Shown here: one piece after another, positions 54,935 through 63,665 of the stretch
Position numbering within the stretch: the stretch's first letter is position 1
Layout of the letters: each line of letters begins with the position of its first letter
Source of the DNA: Bacteroides sp. 519
GTDB lineage: Bacteria; Bacteroidota; Bacteroidia; Bacteroidales; Bacteroidaceae
Assembly (NCBI RefSeq): GCF_010500955.1
Contig: NZ_QVMJ01000021.1
Coordinates: 62,001 to 126,000 of the forward strand
Length of the DNA stretch: 64,000 nucleotides
Direction: 5' to 3'
Made by a program: the position numbers and the translations under genes
The notes under the pieces: model-generated
The model's database searches: none
Told to the model about the DNA's origin: nothing
What the model saw: the letters and a program-made list of their open reading frames with translations, nothing else

Positions 54935-55437
54935 TCCTTTAAAATAGAATACATTTTCATATCAATAATATTCCCATTTTTGAAGGCATTCTTTCTGAGA
55001 GTGCCTTCAAATTTAAATCCACATTTTTCGAGTATCCGGCAAGAAGCAATGTTATGAGCAAAAGGTTCTGCAAAGATTCTGATAATGTTGGTATGCTTGA
55101 AAATGTAATCGCATGTTTGTTTTATAGCACTCGTGCCAATACCTTTTCCCCAATAAGGTTCTGCAATGTAATATCCCATTTCTGCTGTTCTGGCATGGAT
55201 ATTAGTTTGACGAAACACACCAATACTTCCTATTGCTTTGTTGTTAGCTGTGATTGCAAAAGCATAAGTCATCTCTTTATCTGCATTGAGCATTGCTGTT
55301 ATAAATTCTTTTGCATCTTGTACAGTATAAGGAAATGGAATTCCATCTCTTAAGTTATCGAGTATTTTTTTATTATTCAGTGCTTCAGCAATGTTCTCTG
55401 CATCTGCTAGTTTCCAAGGGCGTATGTTATATTCCAT
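54931..55437 (-). CDS. RimJ/RimL-type GNAT acetyltransferase
   Basis: A 168-residue enzyme with the acetyl-CoA loop YWGKGIGTSAIKQTC and the C-terminal ASCRILEKCGFKFEGTLRK typical of the RimJ/RimL group. It probably acetylates protein N-termini or small substrates. It overlaps the hydratase beta gene by four bases and is convergent with it. Confidence 0.88.
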   Translation of the reverse strand: MEYNIRPWKLADAENIAEALNNKKILDNLRDGIPFPYTVQDAKEFITAMLNADKEMTYAFAITANNKAIGSIGVFRQTNIHARTAEMGYYIAEPYWGKGIGTSAIKQTCDYIFKHTNIIRIFAEPFAHNIASCRILEKCGFKFEGTLRKNAFKNGNIIDMKMYSILKD

Positions 55438-55491
55438 AATAGTATTTATCTACAATATTACTACTTTTTTTATTAATATGAATCTCATATG

Positions 55492-55520
55492 TTGAAATGT
55501 CTAACAAATAATTACTTTTG
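55492..55520 (+). promoter_or_regulatory. Promoter of the membrane protein at 55566
   Basis: TTG (55492-55494) and -7 box TACTTTTG (55513-55520), 18 bp apart. The distance to ATG at 55566 supports that start and rules out the TTG at 55518. Confidence 0.65.
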
Positions 55521-55565
55521 TATTCAGATAACATTTGCCTGAAAGGCAATATCGTTCAAAAAAAT

Positions 55566-56024
55566 ATGGAAATAAAAAAAATATCTCTCATCGTAGGAAT
55601 TGTTATATTCCTTATAGGCAGTTTAATTGTTTATCCAATTGAAAGTAGAGATATAATTACTATAGAAGAATTAAAATATACTTTTTCAACTTTGATTACA
55701 GGTACATTGATTGCTCTTTATGGATTATTAGGTTCTAATATTTTAAAAGGTCTATTGTTCTTATTCTTCTGGATTTTAATCAGTATGTTATTTATCTATC
55801 TATGGGAAGGCGATGGCTGGGGGCGTGGCATAGTTGTGTTTTGGTTGGGCTTACCCTCTGGGGTAATTTCAGGAACACTGTTTCTGATAATTAATCACTT
55901 TTTCTTCAGAAAAAAATCAAAAAGTAAAATACAATATATAAAACAAGTAGCTACTTTAATTGTAATCTATGTAATAGTAGTATTGATTATGAAATGGGGT
56001 GGTGATATTTTATTTTATATGTAA
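55566..56024 (+). CDS. Small integral membrane protein, unknown
   Basis: A 152-residue protein with about five hydrophobic segments (for example SLIVGIVIFLIGSLIV, LKGLLFLFFWILISMLFIYL and VATLIVIYVIVVLIM). I recognise no family. It begins an AT-rich accessory stretch that runs to the window's end. ATG at 55566 is chosen for its promoter spacing. Confidence 0.6.
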   Translation: MEIKKISLIVGIVIFLIGSLIVYPIESRDIITIEELKYTFSTLITGTLIALYGLLGSNILKGLLFLFFWILISMLFIYLWEGDGWGRGIVVFWLGLPSGVISGTLFLIINHFFFRKKSKSKIQYIKQVATLIVIYVIVVLIMKWGGDILFYM

Positions 56025-56046
56025 CAATAACAAACTGATAAAGAAC

Positions 56047-56166
56047 ATGATAAATAGAATCATTATATATTTAGAACAAAAAAGAAACTACAAAATGAAT
56101 AACGAAATAAAACTCAAGAAACGGAAAAACAGAAAACAACAACATCCTAATAAATTGGAGAACTAA
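56047..56166 (+). CDS. Possible 39-residue basic peptide
   Basis: ORF of 39 codons starting MINRIIIYLEQKRNYK and ending QQHPNKLEN. Its tail is very basic. It stops three bases before the next gene. No family is recognised, and chance is not excluded. Confidence 0.2.
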   Translation: MINRIIIYLEQKRNYKMNNEIKLKKRKNRKQQHPNKLEN

Positions 56167-56169
56167 GAT

Positions 56170-57048
56170 ATGAAGAAAATAAACAATGTATTATGCATTT
56201 TCCTTTTTGTTTTTTGGTATCTGCTTATTGCTATGGGGGTACTTTATTTAACTTGTGAAGCTATTGGGAAATGGGAAATGGAATATAAGGAAGTTCCTCT
56301 TGCAGGAGTCAAAGGATTGGCCGGTTTTGTTGGAGAATTACTTATCTGTTTAATCTTTATTGGTATTCTATTATTAGCTATTTTCATATTTTCGTTTGCT
56401 TTTTCCAAGTCTGCAATGCCCCATATTATTTGCTCTCGTCCTAAGAAGTTAGAACCAAATGTTTTTTTCGAAAAAAATGTTTCAGGCGTACAAATCAGGG
56501 CAGATGATAAATTTATTATTTTTGAAGACCGACCAACGAAAATCATCTATTGGATTTTTGGAATTATCCTTTCTGCTTTTTTCTTTGCTCTTGTTTTAAC
56601 TTGGCAAAATGGAGATTTTTTCTCTAATGGGACTGGCATTTTTTCTTTTGCTACATTACTCTTTCTTATCTATTTTATCAACATCATTGTTCATCCGGTT
56701 AAAAGAGTTGTTTTTGACAGAATGAATGGAACAGTAAGTTTACCAGGCATATTTGGCATATTTCCTCGAAACACCATTCCTTTTAGCGAGGTGCAAGTTG
56801 GTGTTTTTTATGGTCATATGATTTTTCAATATGCCAAATATCTCCATTTGGGTGTAACGGTTTGGTACGAGTATAATGCAGAAACGTGGTATATGTTGTT
56901 GCAATACATGGACAAAAATTATCCATTACCTTGTGGTAGTGTTTTTGACCCATACCGTAAGCAGGATTTTAAACGTAGGCAATCAGAAGGATTTCCAAAA
57001 CCAACATGTATGTCTTATGTTTGCCTTACAGATGAAACATGTGGGTAA
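56170..57048 (+). CDS. Membrane protein of unknown function
   Basis: A 292-residue protein with two N-terminal hydrophobic segments and two near 125-180 (IIYWIFGIILSAFFFALVLT), then a soluble end with FDRMNGTVSLPGIFGIFPRN, similar in style to membrane-anchored PH-like domains. I do not recognise the family. It is part of the AT-rich accessory region. Confidence 0.55.
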   Translation: MKKINNVLCIFLFVFWYLLIAMGVLYLTCEAIGKWEMEYKEVPLAGVKGLAGFVGELLICLIFIGILLLAIFIFSFAFSKSAMPHIICSRPKKLEPNVFFEKNVSGVQIRADDKFIIFEDRPTKIIYWIFGIILSAFFFALVLTWQNGDFFSNGTGIFSFATLLFLIYFINIIVHPVKRVVFDRMNGTVSLPGIFGIFPRNTIPFSEVQVGVFYGHMIFQYAKYLHLGVTVWYEYNAETWYMLLQYMDKNYPLPCGSVFDPYRKQDFKRRQSEGFPKPTCMSYVCLTDETCG

Positions 57049-57144
57049 GCTGAATATATAGTTTAGGGGTGCTATCTTGTTTTATATTTTTTATTATGGG
57101 TACTATACTTCAATATTAAAGAAGTAAAATGAATATTCGTTTTT

Positions 57145-57240
57145 GTATCATGCCGGTGATACAAAAGTATCACGCTTGTGATACAAAAGTGTCTTAGGCT
57201 TGATACTTTTGTACCACCCTGCTTGGTACTTTTGTTTCAA
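57145..57240. repeat. Hairpin-unit array, 4-5 units, 22-bp period
   Basis: Units start at 57145, 57167, 57189, 57211 and 57234 (three 22-bp steps, then 23). Each of units 1-4 is a dyad: GTATCA-tgccgg-TGATAC, GTATCA-cgcttg-TGATAC, GTGTC...GATAC, and GTACCA...TGGTAC. The change from TC/GA to CC/GG in unit 4 keeps pairing. Unit 5 (GTTTCAAGC) is partial. The remainder of the gap (57049-57373) shows nothing else. Confidence 0.85.
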
Positions 57241-57373
57241 GCTTAAAATAATCGGTGAAACTTTTTTCTCAGGGTTAAAAAAGCAGTGGTACTGTAAGTT
57301 GTTGATTATCAACTTTAATTTTTGCTAAAAATAACATTGTTGAGATCGGGTTAAAACATTAAAACATAACATT

Positions 57374-58030
57374 ATGCTTCAGAAACGTATAATTTCAATA
57401 ATATTATTAATTACAGTATCTAATTCTACTGTATTGGGGCAAAATAGTTTGCTAGATAGTCTGTTCTCATTTGTGAAGAAAAATAATGAGGTCGAAGTAG
57501 ATATTGACTTATTTGATATTGATAAATTTGAAAAGAATAAAAAAGGAAATATTTATGAATATCAGGAAAAAGGACAAAGAATTGTGCTAACGGATCTTGG
57601 TAACTGGTATCGAAAAACAATCTATTATAAAAATGGTGTATTTGAAGACCATATTAATTATTATAAAAAGGAGTTAACAGTTAGAATGATTTCCAGACGA
57701 TTTTATACAATGTATGTTGGCAAAATTAGATATTTCAATGCTTTTGGTAATTTAGAAAAAGAACTTGATACCGATTTGCCATTTCCGTATTCTATTTATG
57801 ATTTAGCTACTTGGATAGAAGAAACACATGGTGTAAATATACTTCAATATAGAGAAGGTTATAGGGTAGACCGTAGCGAAAATCCATACCCACACTATAT
57901 GGTTCGTTTTATTACTCAGGACGGAAAGCCTGTTTTATACAGTATAGATGGTACAAATGGAGAGGTGTTTTTTCAGGATATTAATGGAGAGGAGAAAGAA
58001 ATAAAACCTTTTCCATCTTTGAATAATTAA
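57374..58030 (+). CDS. Secreted protein of unknown function
   Basis: A 218-residue protein with a signal peptide (ending near VLGQ) and an extracytoplasmic domain with repeated Tyr/Lys motifs such as YRKTIYYKNGVFEDHINYYK. The C-terminal half has WIEETHGVNILQYREGYRVD. The family is unknown. The gene is followed by a second secreted gene five bases later. Confidence 0.6.
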   Translation: MLQKRIISIILLITVSNSTVLGQNSLLDSLFSFVKKNNEVEVDIDLFDIDKFEKNKKGNIYEYQEKGQRIVLTDLGNWYRKTIYYKNGVFEDHINYYKKELTVRMISRRFYTMYVGKIRYFNAFGNLEKELDTDLPFPYSIYDLATWIEETHGVNILQYREGYRVDRSENPYPHYMVRFITQDGKPVLYSIDGTNGEVFFQDINGEEKEIKPFPSLNN

Positions 58031-58034
58031 TGTG

Positions 58035-58856
58035 ATGAATTCTATGAAAATGTTATTTATTCTATTAATCGCTACACACTATTCAATTTCTTTATACTCA
58101 CAAGATTATAAATTGAATTTGGAGGATATTAGAAAAGAGGTAGCTTGTATTAATAAGGAAATAGTATTCAAATCCATTTTAAGCAACAATGGACAAAAGA
58201 ATATACCTATTACAGAGTATGATAGAGTGATTGAAGATGTGGCATATATTTATTTCGACATAGAGAACAATATAAAGAAGTCAATACACTTGAGAAATCA
58301 CCCTGAATTTGCAGGATTCACAATACATTATTATGGGAACTCTGGTGATGTTATTTACACAATAACCCAGAATCGTTCTTCTTTAGAACCAGCTATTTTA
58401 GGAGTTAGAGCATTAAGAAATTCCAAGTTGATTTATACTGATATTCAACTAAATAATGATAACAATGAAATAATTGAAGCAAAAGAATTTTGGGGTGGTG
58501 AAGATATTGTTTCGGGAGATATAATTTACAATATTAAATCCATTGCAGATTTAAAAAAGCACTTGCATCAGATTTATAATATAAAAGAAATCAATTCGGA
58601 AGATTCTGTACGGGTATTATTCAAATTATCCATTGATGAAAAAACATTTATCAATGTACGTAGATTAAATTTAAGAGCAGAACCAAATCTAAAATCAAAA
58701 ATTACAGAAATAGGAGGACTTGGAACCGACAGTTGGGCAGTACAGGTGTTAGATACAATAAACTATGAAAATCAACGATGGTGCAAAATAGATACACATA
58801 AGCATGTGGCCTATGTTTTGGCTATATTTCTTGAACCAATTGAGTCAATTCAATAG
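58035..58856 (+). CDS. Secreted protein with C-terminal SH3-like domain
   Basis: A 273-residue protein (ATG at 58035; the frame opens with GTG three bases earlier). A signal peptide ends near SLYSQ. The C-terminus (about 200-270) has NVRRLNLRAEPNLKSKITEI, a bacterial SH3-like repeat, and ends FLEPIESIQ. The identical ending FLEPIESIQ occurs in the gene at 60549-61352, and 51 bases after it are also shared, so the two ends are copies of each other. Confidence 0.65.
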   Translation: MNSMKMLFILLIATHYSISLYSQDYKLNLEDIRKEVACINKEIVFKSILSNNGQKNIPITEYDRVIEDVAYIYFDIENNIKKSIHLRNHPEFAGFTIHYYGNSGDVIYTITQNRSSLEPAILGVRALRNSKLIYTDIQLNNDNNEIIEAKEFWGGEDIVSGDIIYNIKSIADLKKHLHQIYNIKEINSEDSVRVLFKLSIDEKTFINVRRLNLRAEPNLKSKITEIGGLGTDSWAVQVLDTINYENQRWCKIDTHKHVAYVLAIFLEPIESIQ

Positions 58857-58943
58857 CAGTAAACAGAAGTAAGATGTATGAAAAGATAAAAAAAGGAATA
58901 GATAATTATGTTGAAAAGATATATTAATATTATAGTATTTATT
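58828..58943. repeat. Duplicated gene junction, copy 1
   Basis: Bases 58828-58878 match 61324-61374 with one or two differences, and 58901-58943 match 61375-61417. The 22 bases between are absent from copy 2. It covers the SH3-gene end and the YwqK-like gene start. Confidence 0.8.
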
Positions 58944-59618
58944 TTATTGTTGATGAATTCGTGTAAATATTCAGCTAATCAAGATAAGCAAGTAGGTATT
59001 TCTACTGAACAAGCAGTGGTGCCTGATAGTATTAATCCTTATGGAGATTTAGTTAGAATTTATGGTAAAGACTCTTTGTGTACATATTCTCCAGATGGTA
59101 TCCTTAAATATATTGAATATTTAGATGTAAATACTCCTATTCATTTTAAATTTTATTCAAAGGACGGTTTTCTTGAGAGAATAGAATATAATATGATTAA
59201 TTCAAACTTAATATCAGAAGAATTCTATTTGGAGTCTGGAATATTGAAATACCGAGAATCAATACCGGATTCCTCTTTTAGCCAAGGTACAGATAGACTT
59301 AGAGAATGTTTCTATGAAAATGGAAAATTGAAATTTGTAAAAAAATACAGCTCGAGATATGCTCAAAATGGTCCAGTAGGATTGCAAAAATATTATTCTC
59401 CAGAAGGAAATATAATTAAAACCGAAGATTACATTTACCCCATAGAAGAAAAACCATACATAATTATAATAGAATATTATGATAATGGTAAATTAAAATC
59501 AGAAAAATCTTTTTATAATAATGCAATTTTTGAAAGCGATGAAATAGATCCTAAAGGAACATGGAAGTACTATGATAAAAACGGGGTGTTAATAAGTACT
59601 GAAGAATACGGAAAATAA
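58908..59618 (+). CDS. YwqK/MORN-like repeat lipoprotein
   Basis: A 236-residue protein with a lipobox (LLLMNSC, Cys about 19) and several MORN-2/YwqK-like repeats of the form YxxxGxLKxxxxY (YYDNGKLKSEKSFYNN, ECFYENGKLKFVKKY, YYDKNGVLISTEEYG). Such proteins are annotated in some genomes as YwqK-type antitoxins, a label that is not proof. Here it may simply be a surface scaffold. A truncated copy lies at 61382-61459. Confidence 0.7.
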   Translation: MLKRYINIIVFILLLMNSCKYSANQDKQVGISTEQAVVPDSINPYGDLVRIYGKDSLCTYSPDGILKYIEYLDVNTPIHFKFYSKDGFLERIEYNMINSNLISEEFYLESGILKYRESIPDSSFSQGTDRLRECFYENGKLKFVKKYSSRYAQNGPVGLQKYYSPEGNIIKTEDYIYPIEEKPYIIIIEYYDNGKLKSEKSFYNNAIFESDEIDPKGTWKYYDKNGVLISTEEYGK

Positions 59619-59698
59619 TTCATGCTAGAGGAAATCTTCCCAATGAGGGTCACCTTCAAGAATACAAATCAATAAATATTAATTCAATTTTATAAAAG

Positions 59699-60532
59699 AT
59701 GAAAAATATTATATATATTGCCCTGATACTAACTTTTAGCTTGAAAATAAATTCCAAAGAATATTATGGATATCATTACCAATTTTCTTATTTTAGTTTT
59801 ATTTCTAATCAAAGTTTTGGACTTCCGATATCTGAATTCGGGAATGGAGATTTAGCTCGAATGTTTGAAATTTCGGCAGAATTGAACGCTTATATTAAAT
59901 CAAAATCCTCACAAAATGGAATCAAAAAAAAGATTGTGTATGATATTTGTGGATTTGATTATCAGCGAAAGCGCTCTTTACTCGAAGTTTATGAAAGTAA
60001 AAATGCTTATCACATAAGTATCAATACAGAAGACTGTTCCAATTATGGCTATTTCCTCACTAGAGAAGATTTGTTTGATATAGTAGAATATATATATGCT
60101 CCAAATTTCAAGCCCTTTTATATAAATCGTAAATTAGATAAAAAAAAGGATTTAGGTAATTTGCATTTAATTCAAATGGAGCCAGATTATGAAGTATATG
60201 ATTTAGATAGTATAGCTATTAAATCTATTCATGGAGAGTTTAAAGTGTTTTGTAAAGAGAAAGACCTAAATTTGATTTTAAATCCACCATTTGCAGCTCC
60301 AATCAAATATCATAATCGTTATTTAATTATAGATAGTTCTTGTATTCATATAATAGAAAATGGACGTTTAACAAGAAAACAAAATGTAGAAGCAATTCTT
60401 GAGAGAGGAGCCTGTGAATTCAATTATCCCAAATGTGCTATATATTCAGAATGGATCAATTTTTATGATTTTGATAATGAAATATTATTTAGCTATTCAT
60501 ACAAAAAAAATAAAATATATGACTTGAGATAA
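59699..60532 (+). CDS. Secreted protein of unknown function
   Basis: A 277-residue protein with a short hydrophobic start (MKNIIYIALILTFSLKINS), consistent with a signal peptide. No domain was recognised. A Cys-containing segment ERGACEFNYPKCAIYSEW and another at EDCSNYGY might form disulfides. It belongs to the AT-rich accessory region. Confidence 0.55.
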   Translation: MKNIIYIALILTFSLKINSKEYYGYHYQFSYFSFISNQSFGLPISEFGNGDLARMFEISAELNAYIKSKSSQNGIKKKIVYDICGFDYQRKRSLLEVYESKNAYHISINTEDCSNYGYFLTREDLFDIVEYIYAPNFKPFYINRKLDKKKDLGNLHLIQMEPDYEVYDLDSIAIKSIHGEFKVFCKEKDLNLILNPPFAAPIKYHNRYLIIDSSCIHIIENGRLTRKQNVEAILERGACEFNYPKCAIYSEWINFYDFDNEILFSYSYKKNKIYDLR

Positions 60533-60548
60533 AAATATCAAAGAAGTA

Positions 60549-61352
60549 ATGAGTAACCCAGTAATCCATATGAAGATGAAATTTTTAGATATAATAGTGT
60601 TTTTATTTTTTTGTATAACAGTCCATTGTCAATCCATTAATACAGAAGATGAACTTGTTTTTCGCAAAGTTTATTTAGACAATGGATTATTAAAAAGTTT
60701 CGTAAATAATCAGGATGGCTATACCTGCTTATATATTGATAAAAACAAATTTATAAGGAAAATGATCGAAGATTATCGCTATCCAGAATCTACTTTCTTT
60801 ATTATATCTACCTATTCAAATAAAGGATTATTAGAAAGGGTGTTATTTTCAAGAAAAGAAAGTGAGGGTCAATCTCTTTGGGGTTATTGTAATAAGAGCA
60901 AAGTAAATGATTCAATTTACTATAATTACGAAATCCAATCAATGAATGATAGTAAAATAGAACATGTTGAATTTTGCACAAATACATTTATTGATATTCT
61001 ATATTTAGATATAAAAGATTTGACAACACAAAATAAACTTTTATCCAGATTAAATATAGATAAACTAGAGATACCTGATGATGCCAAGTTAGTTCGTTTC
61101 AACCCTCCTATCAAAGGGAAATATGCGTATGTTAATTCCAATAATGTAAATATACGAAAAAGTGCTGACTTGAATAGTAACATAGTTATACAAGTAAATG
61201 TTGGAACGCTTGTTGAGATAGTCAATACATATGAGCAATATAATAGTATATGGTATGAAATCAAGTTTAAAGAAGCATTTCTGGAAGCATATAATGAGAA
61301 AGCAATATATGTGAATGGAGATTTTCTTGAACCAATTGAGTCAATTCAATAA
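60549..61352 (+). CDS. Secreted SH3-like protein, paralog of the gene at 58035
   Basis: A 267-residue protein. A start at 60570 (MKMKFLDIIVFLFFC) may be preferred because it begins the signal peptide. The C-terminal SH3-like part has YVNSNNVNIRKSADLNSNIV and ends FLEPIESIQ, as in the gene at 58035. The middle differs from that paralog, so only the ends were copied or kept. Confidence 0.65.
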   Translation: MSNPVIHMKMKFLDIIVFLFFCITVHCQSINTEDELVFRKVYLDNGLLKSFVNNQDGYTCLYIDKNKFIRKMIEDYRYPESTFFIISTYSNKGLLERVLFSRKESEGQSLWGYCNKSKVNDSIYYNYEIQSMNDSKIEHVEFCTNTFIDILYLDIKDLTTQNKLLSRLNIDKLEIPDDAKLVRFNPPIKGKYAYVNSNNVNIRKSADLNSNIVIQVNVGTLVEIVNTYEQYNSIWYEIKFKEAFLEAYNEKAIYVNGDFLEPIESIQ

Positions 61353-61417
61353 CAGTAAACAGAAGTAAGATGTAGATAATTATGTTGAAAAGATATATTA
61401 ATATTATAGTATTCATA
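61324..61417. repeat. Duplicated gene junction, copy 2
   Basis: Partner of 58828-58943, with a 22-bp gap. It carries the end of the SH3-like gene and the start of a YwqK-like remnant. Confidence 0.8.
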
Positions 61418-61459
61418 TATGGATCATGCTCCAGAAGAACAGGAAATTCTTACAAGTGA
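61382..61459 (+). pseudogene. Truncated YwqK-like lipoprotein gene
   Basis: The first dozen codons (MLKRYINIIVFI) equal those of the gene at 58908. The reading then runs YGSCSRRTGNSYK and stops after 25 codons. It keeps a lipobox-like Cys but no MORN repeats. It is a remnant of a tandem duplication. Confidence 0.7.
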
Positions 61460-61528
61460 GGGCTGTGATTGCCCAAAGTCTAAGTAACAGCTTTTAATCT
61501 AAATTTAAACATATAATTGATTAGAACA

Positions 61529-62434
61529 ATGAGAGTCGCTAAAATAATAGTTTTGCTCCTGTTGGTATCTAACTTTTGCTATTCTCAAACAGATACATTG
61601 TTTTCATACAATGAATTTAAACATTGTTTTCAAAAAACAAATCCCGAGCAATTGATACCAAAAAATCATTTTACACAATTTCTATATTCATTACCAGAGC
61701 ATTGCTTTTATTATGCTATTGAAATGGTTGAATGCTCAAATGAGTGTGTTTTTTTCGTGGTCAGACAAGTCATAGATGATGGTGAAGAACCAATAGATAA
61801 TAAGCTATATCTGGTATTTAAAAACGGAGAATTGGTTGATGATTATAATCCTTATAGTAGTAATAGGATTTTGGAAATACACATTGAAGGGGAAGGAGGA
61901 ATATTAAGTCAAAACTATAAAATCGAAAATGATAGTAGTATAATTATTACTTATAATGAATCAGAATGTTGTCTTTCCACGGGATATGATACAGTTATTG
62001 AGCATTCTAATACTATAAGATATTCTATTACCAAAGAAGGGAAATTGCAGATAAAAGATATTCTGAATGCCACTTTTTCATCCCCTTTCTTTGATATAGG
62101 TTACCTTAATTCAAATAACCCTGTTTCGCCACAAAAGGATGAGCCTTATGAATTAATTGTTAAAAATATGATTCAAAAGATTCCTATTTACCAAAAAGAC
62201 ATCAATATATATTTCTACATTAAAAATTCAACCCCCAAAAAGACACCTCTTTTCTTTAGTTCTAATAAACAAAATGTAATAGATGAATATATACCAGATA
62301 AATGTTCTACTTCATCTTCTCAGTTTACAGATGTATTTTTTAATCAACCGATTCAAATAAATGTATCACCAATAAATATTGTAATGGATACTGATGGTTT
62401 TTTTACTCCCAAAAAAGAAATAGAAGATGAATAA
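61529..62434 (+). CDS. Secreted protein of unknown function
   Basis: A 301-residue protein (ATG at 61529; an in-frame TTG lies 12 bases upstream). A signal peptide ends near FCYSQ. The domain has many Cys residues (for example ECSNECVFFV-like and ESECCLSTG). Its TGA overlaps the next gene's first codons by eight bases, suggesting coupling. No family was recognised. Confidence 0.6.
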   Translation: MRVAKIIVLLLLVSNFCYSQTDTLFSYNEFKHCFQKTNPEQLIPKNHFTQFLYSLPEHCFYYAIEMVECSNECVFFVVRQVIDDGEEPIDNKLYLVFKNGELVDDYNPYSSNRILEIHIEGEGGILSQNYKIENDSSIIITYNESECCLSTGYDTVIEHSNTIRYSITKEGKLQIKDILNATFSSPFFDIGYLNSNNPVSPQKDEPYELIVKNMIQKIPIYQKDINIYFYIKNSTPKKTPLFFSSNKQNVIDEYIPDKCSTSSSQFTDVFFNQPIQINVSPINIVMDTDGFFTPKKEIEDE

Positions 62435-63638
62435 TAACATGAAAAGGCTATCAATATTTTTGCTTTGGCTTATGAACAGCTATTTCTGTGTGTCTCAGGT
62501 TGATTTTATTCGTTTTTTAGAAGAATTATCTCCTAAAGAAGTTGTAATCTCGTCAAAGATTAATCAGAAATCCAACACTTATTTTGATTTAATACAGAAA
62601 AAGGTAAGTTTTAAACATCAAGCAGATAGCTTAGAAAGCTTGTTCGTTTATATAAATGAGAATGAGAGATTTTCTATCTATCACATGTTTTGTCCTGATT
62701 TGTTTCAGAAAGATAAGTCGGATATTAATTATGTATATATTGGTTTATATGATAAGGCAACAATAAGATTTTATCTGATCAAATACCATTTGAAGGGATA
62801 TTATACTTATAGCAATAGAATTAGAAAAAATAAATACTGTTTAAATATAAATTTGCCACCTAGGATAACATCAATTATTGAATTGGATAATAATTTAGTA
62901 CCTATAGCTGCCATTAGTTTTTCTTTGGTTTCAGGTATTCCGATTGGCAATTTGGGTTTCATAGATGGTTTCTTCAAATTTAATATTCAAGATTCCAATG
63001 TGTTAATGAAAGAAATACTTCCTCCATATAATTTAAAAGTAAAAACGGATACATATAATCAAATAGCAGAGTTGCTTTCATGGATAAAACACCAGAATTA
63101 TCTCAAAGCAGATTGCATTCAAAATACTCCAATATTTAGTTTGGAATTAGGAAAATATATAGAGAAAGCTATATTCGATGCCCACGATTATATTTTTCTG
63201 ACAATTACTCCTGACATTAAAAAAATAAACAGAAGCCTGCACTGGCATATTGTTGAATTGTTTAAATATTGTATGAAGCATAAATACGATTTTTATTGGT
63301 TAACTGCTTCGTCTGCTGCTGAAATAGATAAATGGAAAAATATCAATAAGATACAATACCCTTTCAGGCATTTTATTCCTTCTTTTGAAGATGCTCTGCC
63401 TGAATATCCATTTATAGAGAAGCCATTTTATTTGGTTGATGAACAAATTCTTAAAAAACAAATCAGTAGTGAATATGGAGTGTTAATAATTAAGAATGGA
63501 ATCATATTAGAGAGGTGGGATGGGTGTTTAGATAAAAAAATAGATTTTCCTTTCAGTAAACAAAAAGAAATAAAAACTAACCTGAAAGCGCTGTTTTATG
63601 AATTGGAGCCTCTTTCATGGTACTTTTTTCCTGATTAA
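62427..63638 (+). CDS. Secreted or membrane-linked protein of unknown function
   Basis: A 403-residue protein with a hydrophobic start (MNNNMKRLSIFLLWLMNSYF) that looks like a signal peptide. Near the C-terminus the stretch LKKQISSEYGVLIIKNGIILE resembles the last strands of thioredoxin-like domains, but no CxxC pair is present. It begins inside the previous gene's last codons. Confidence 0.6.
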   Translation: MNNNMKRLSIFLLWLMNSYFCVSQVDFIRFLEELSPKEVVISSKINQKSNTYFDLIQKKVSFKHQADSLESLFVYINENERFSIYHMFCPDLFQKDKSDINYVYIGLYDKATIRFYLIKYHLKGYYTYSNRIRKNKYCLNINLPPRITSIIELDNNLVPIAAISFSLVSGIPIGNLGFIDGFFKFNIQDSNVLMKEILPPYNLKVKTDTYNQIAELLSWIKHQNYLKADCIQNTPIFSLELGKYIEKAIFDAHDYIFLTITPDIKKINRSLHWHIVELFKYCMKHKYDFYWLTASSAAEIDKWKNINKIQYPFRHFIPSFEDALPEYPFIEKPFYLVDEQILKKQISSEYGVLIIKNGIILERWDGCLDKKIDFPFSKQKEIKTNLKALFYELEPLSWYFFPD

Positions 63639-63665
63639 TAAAATAATGGCATTAATATCTTTTAT

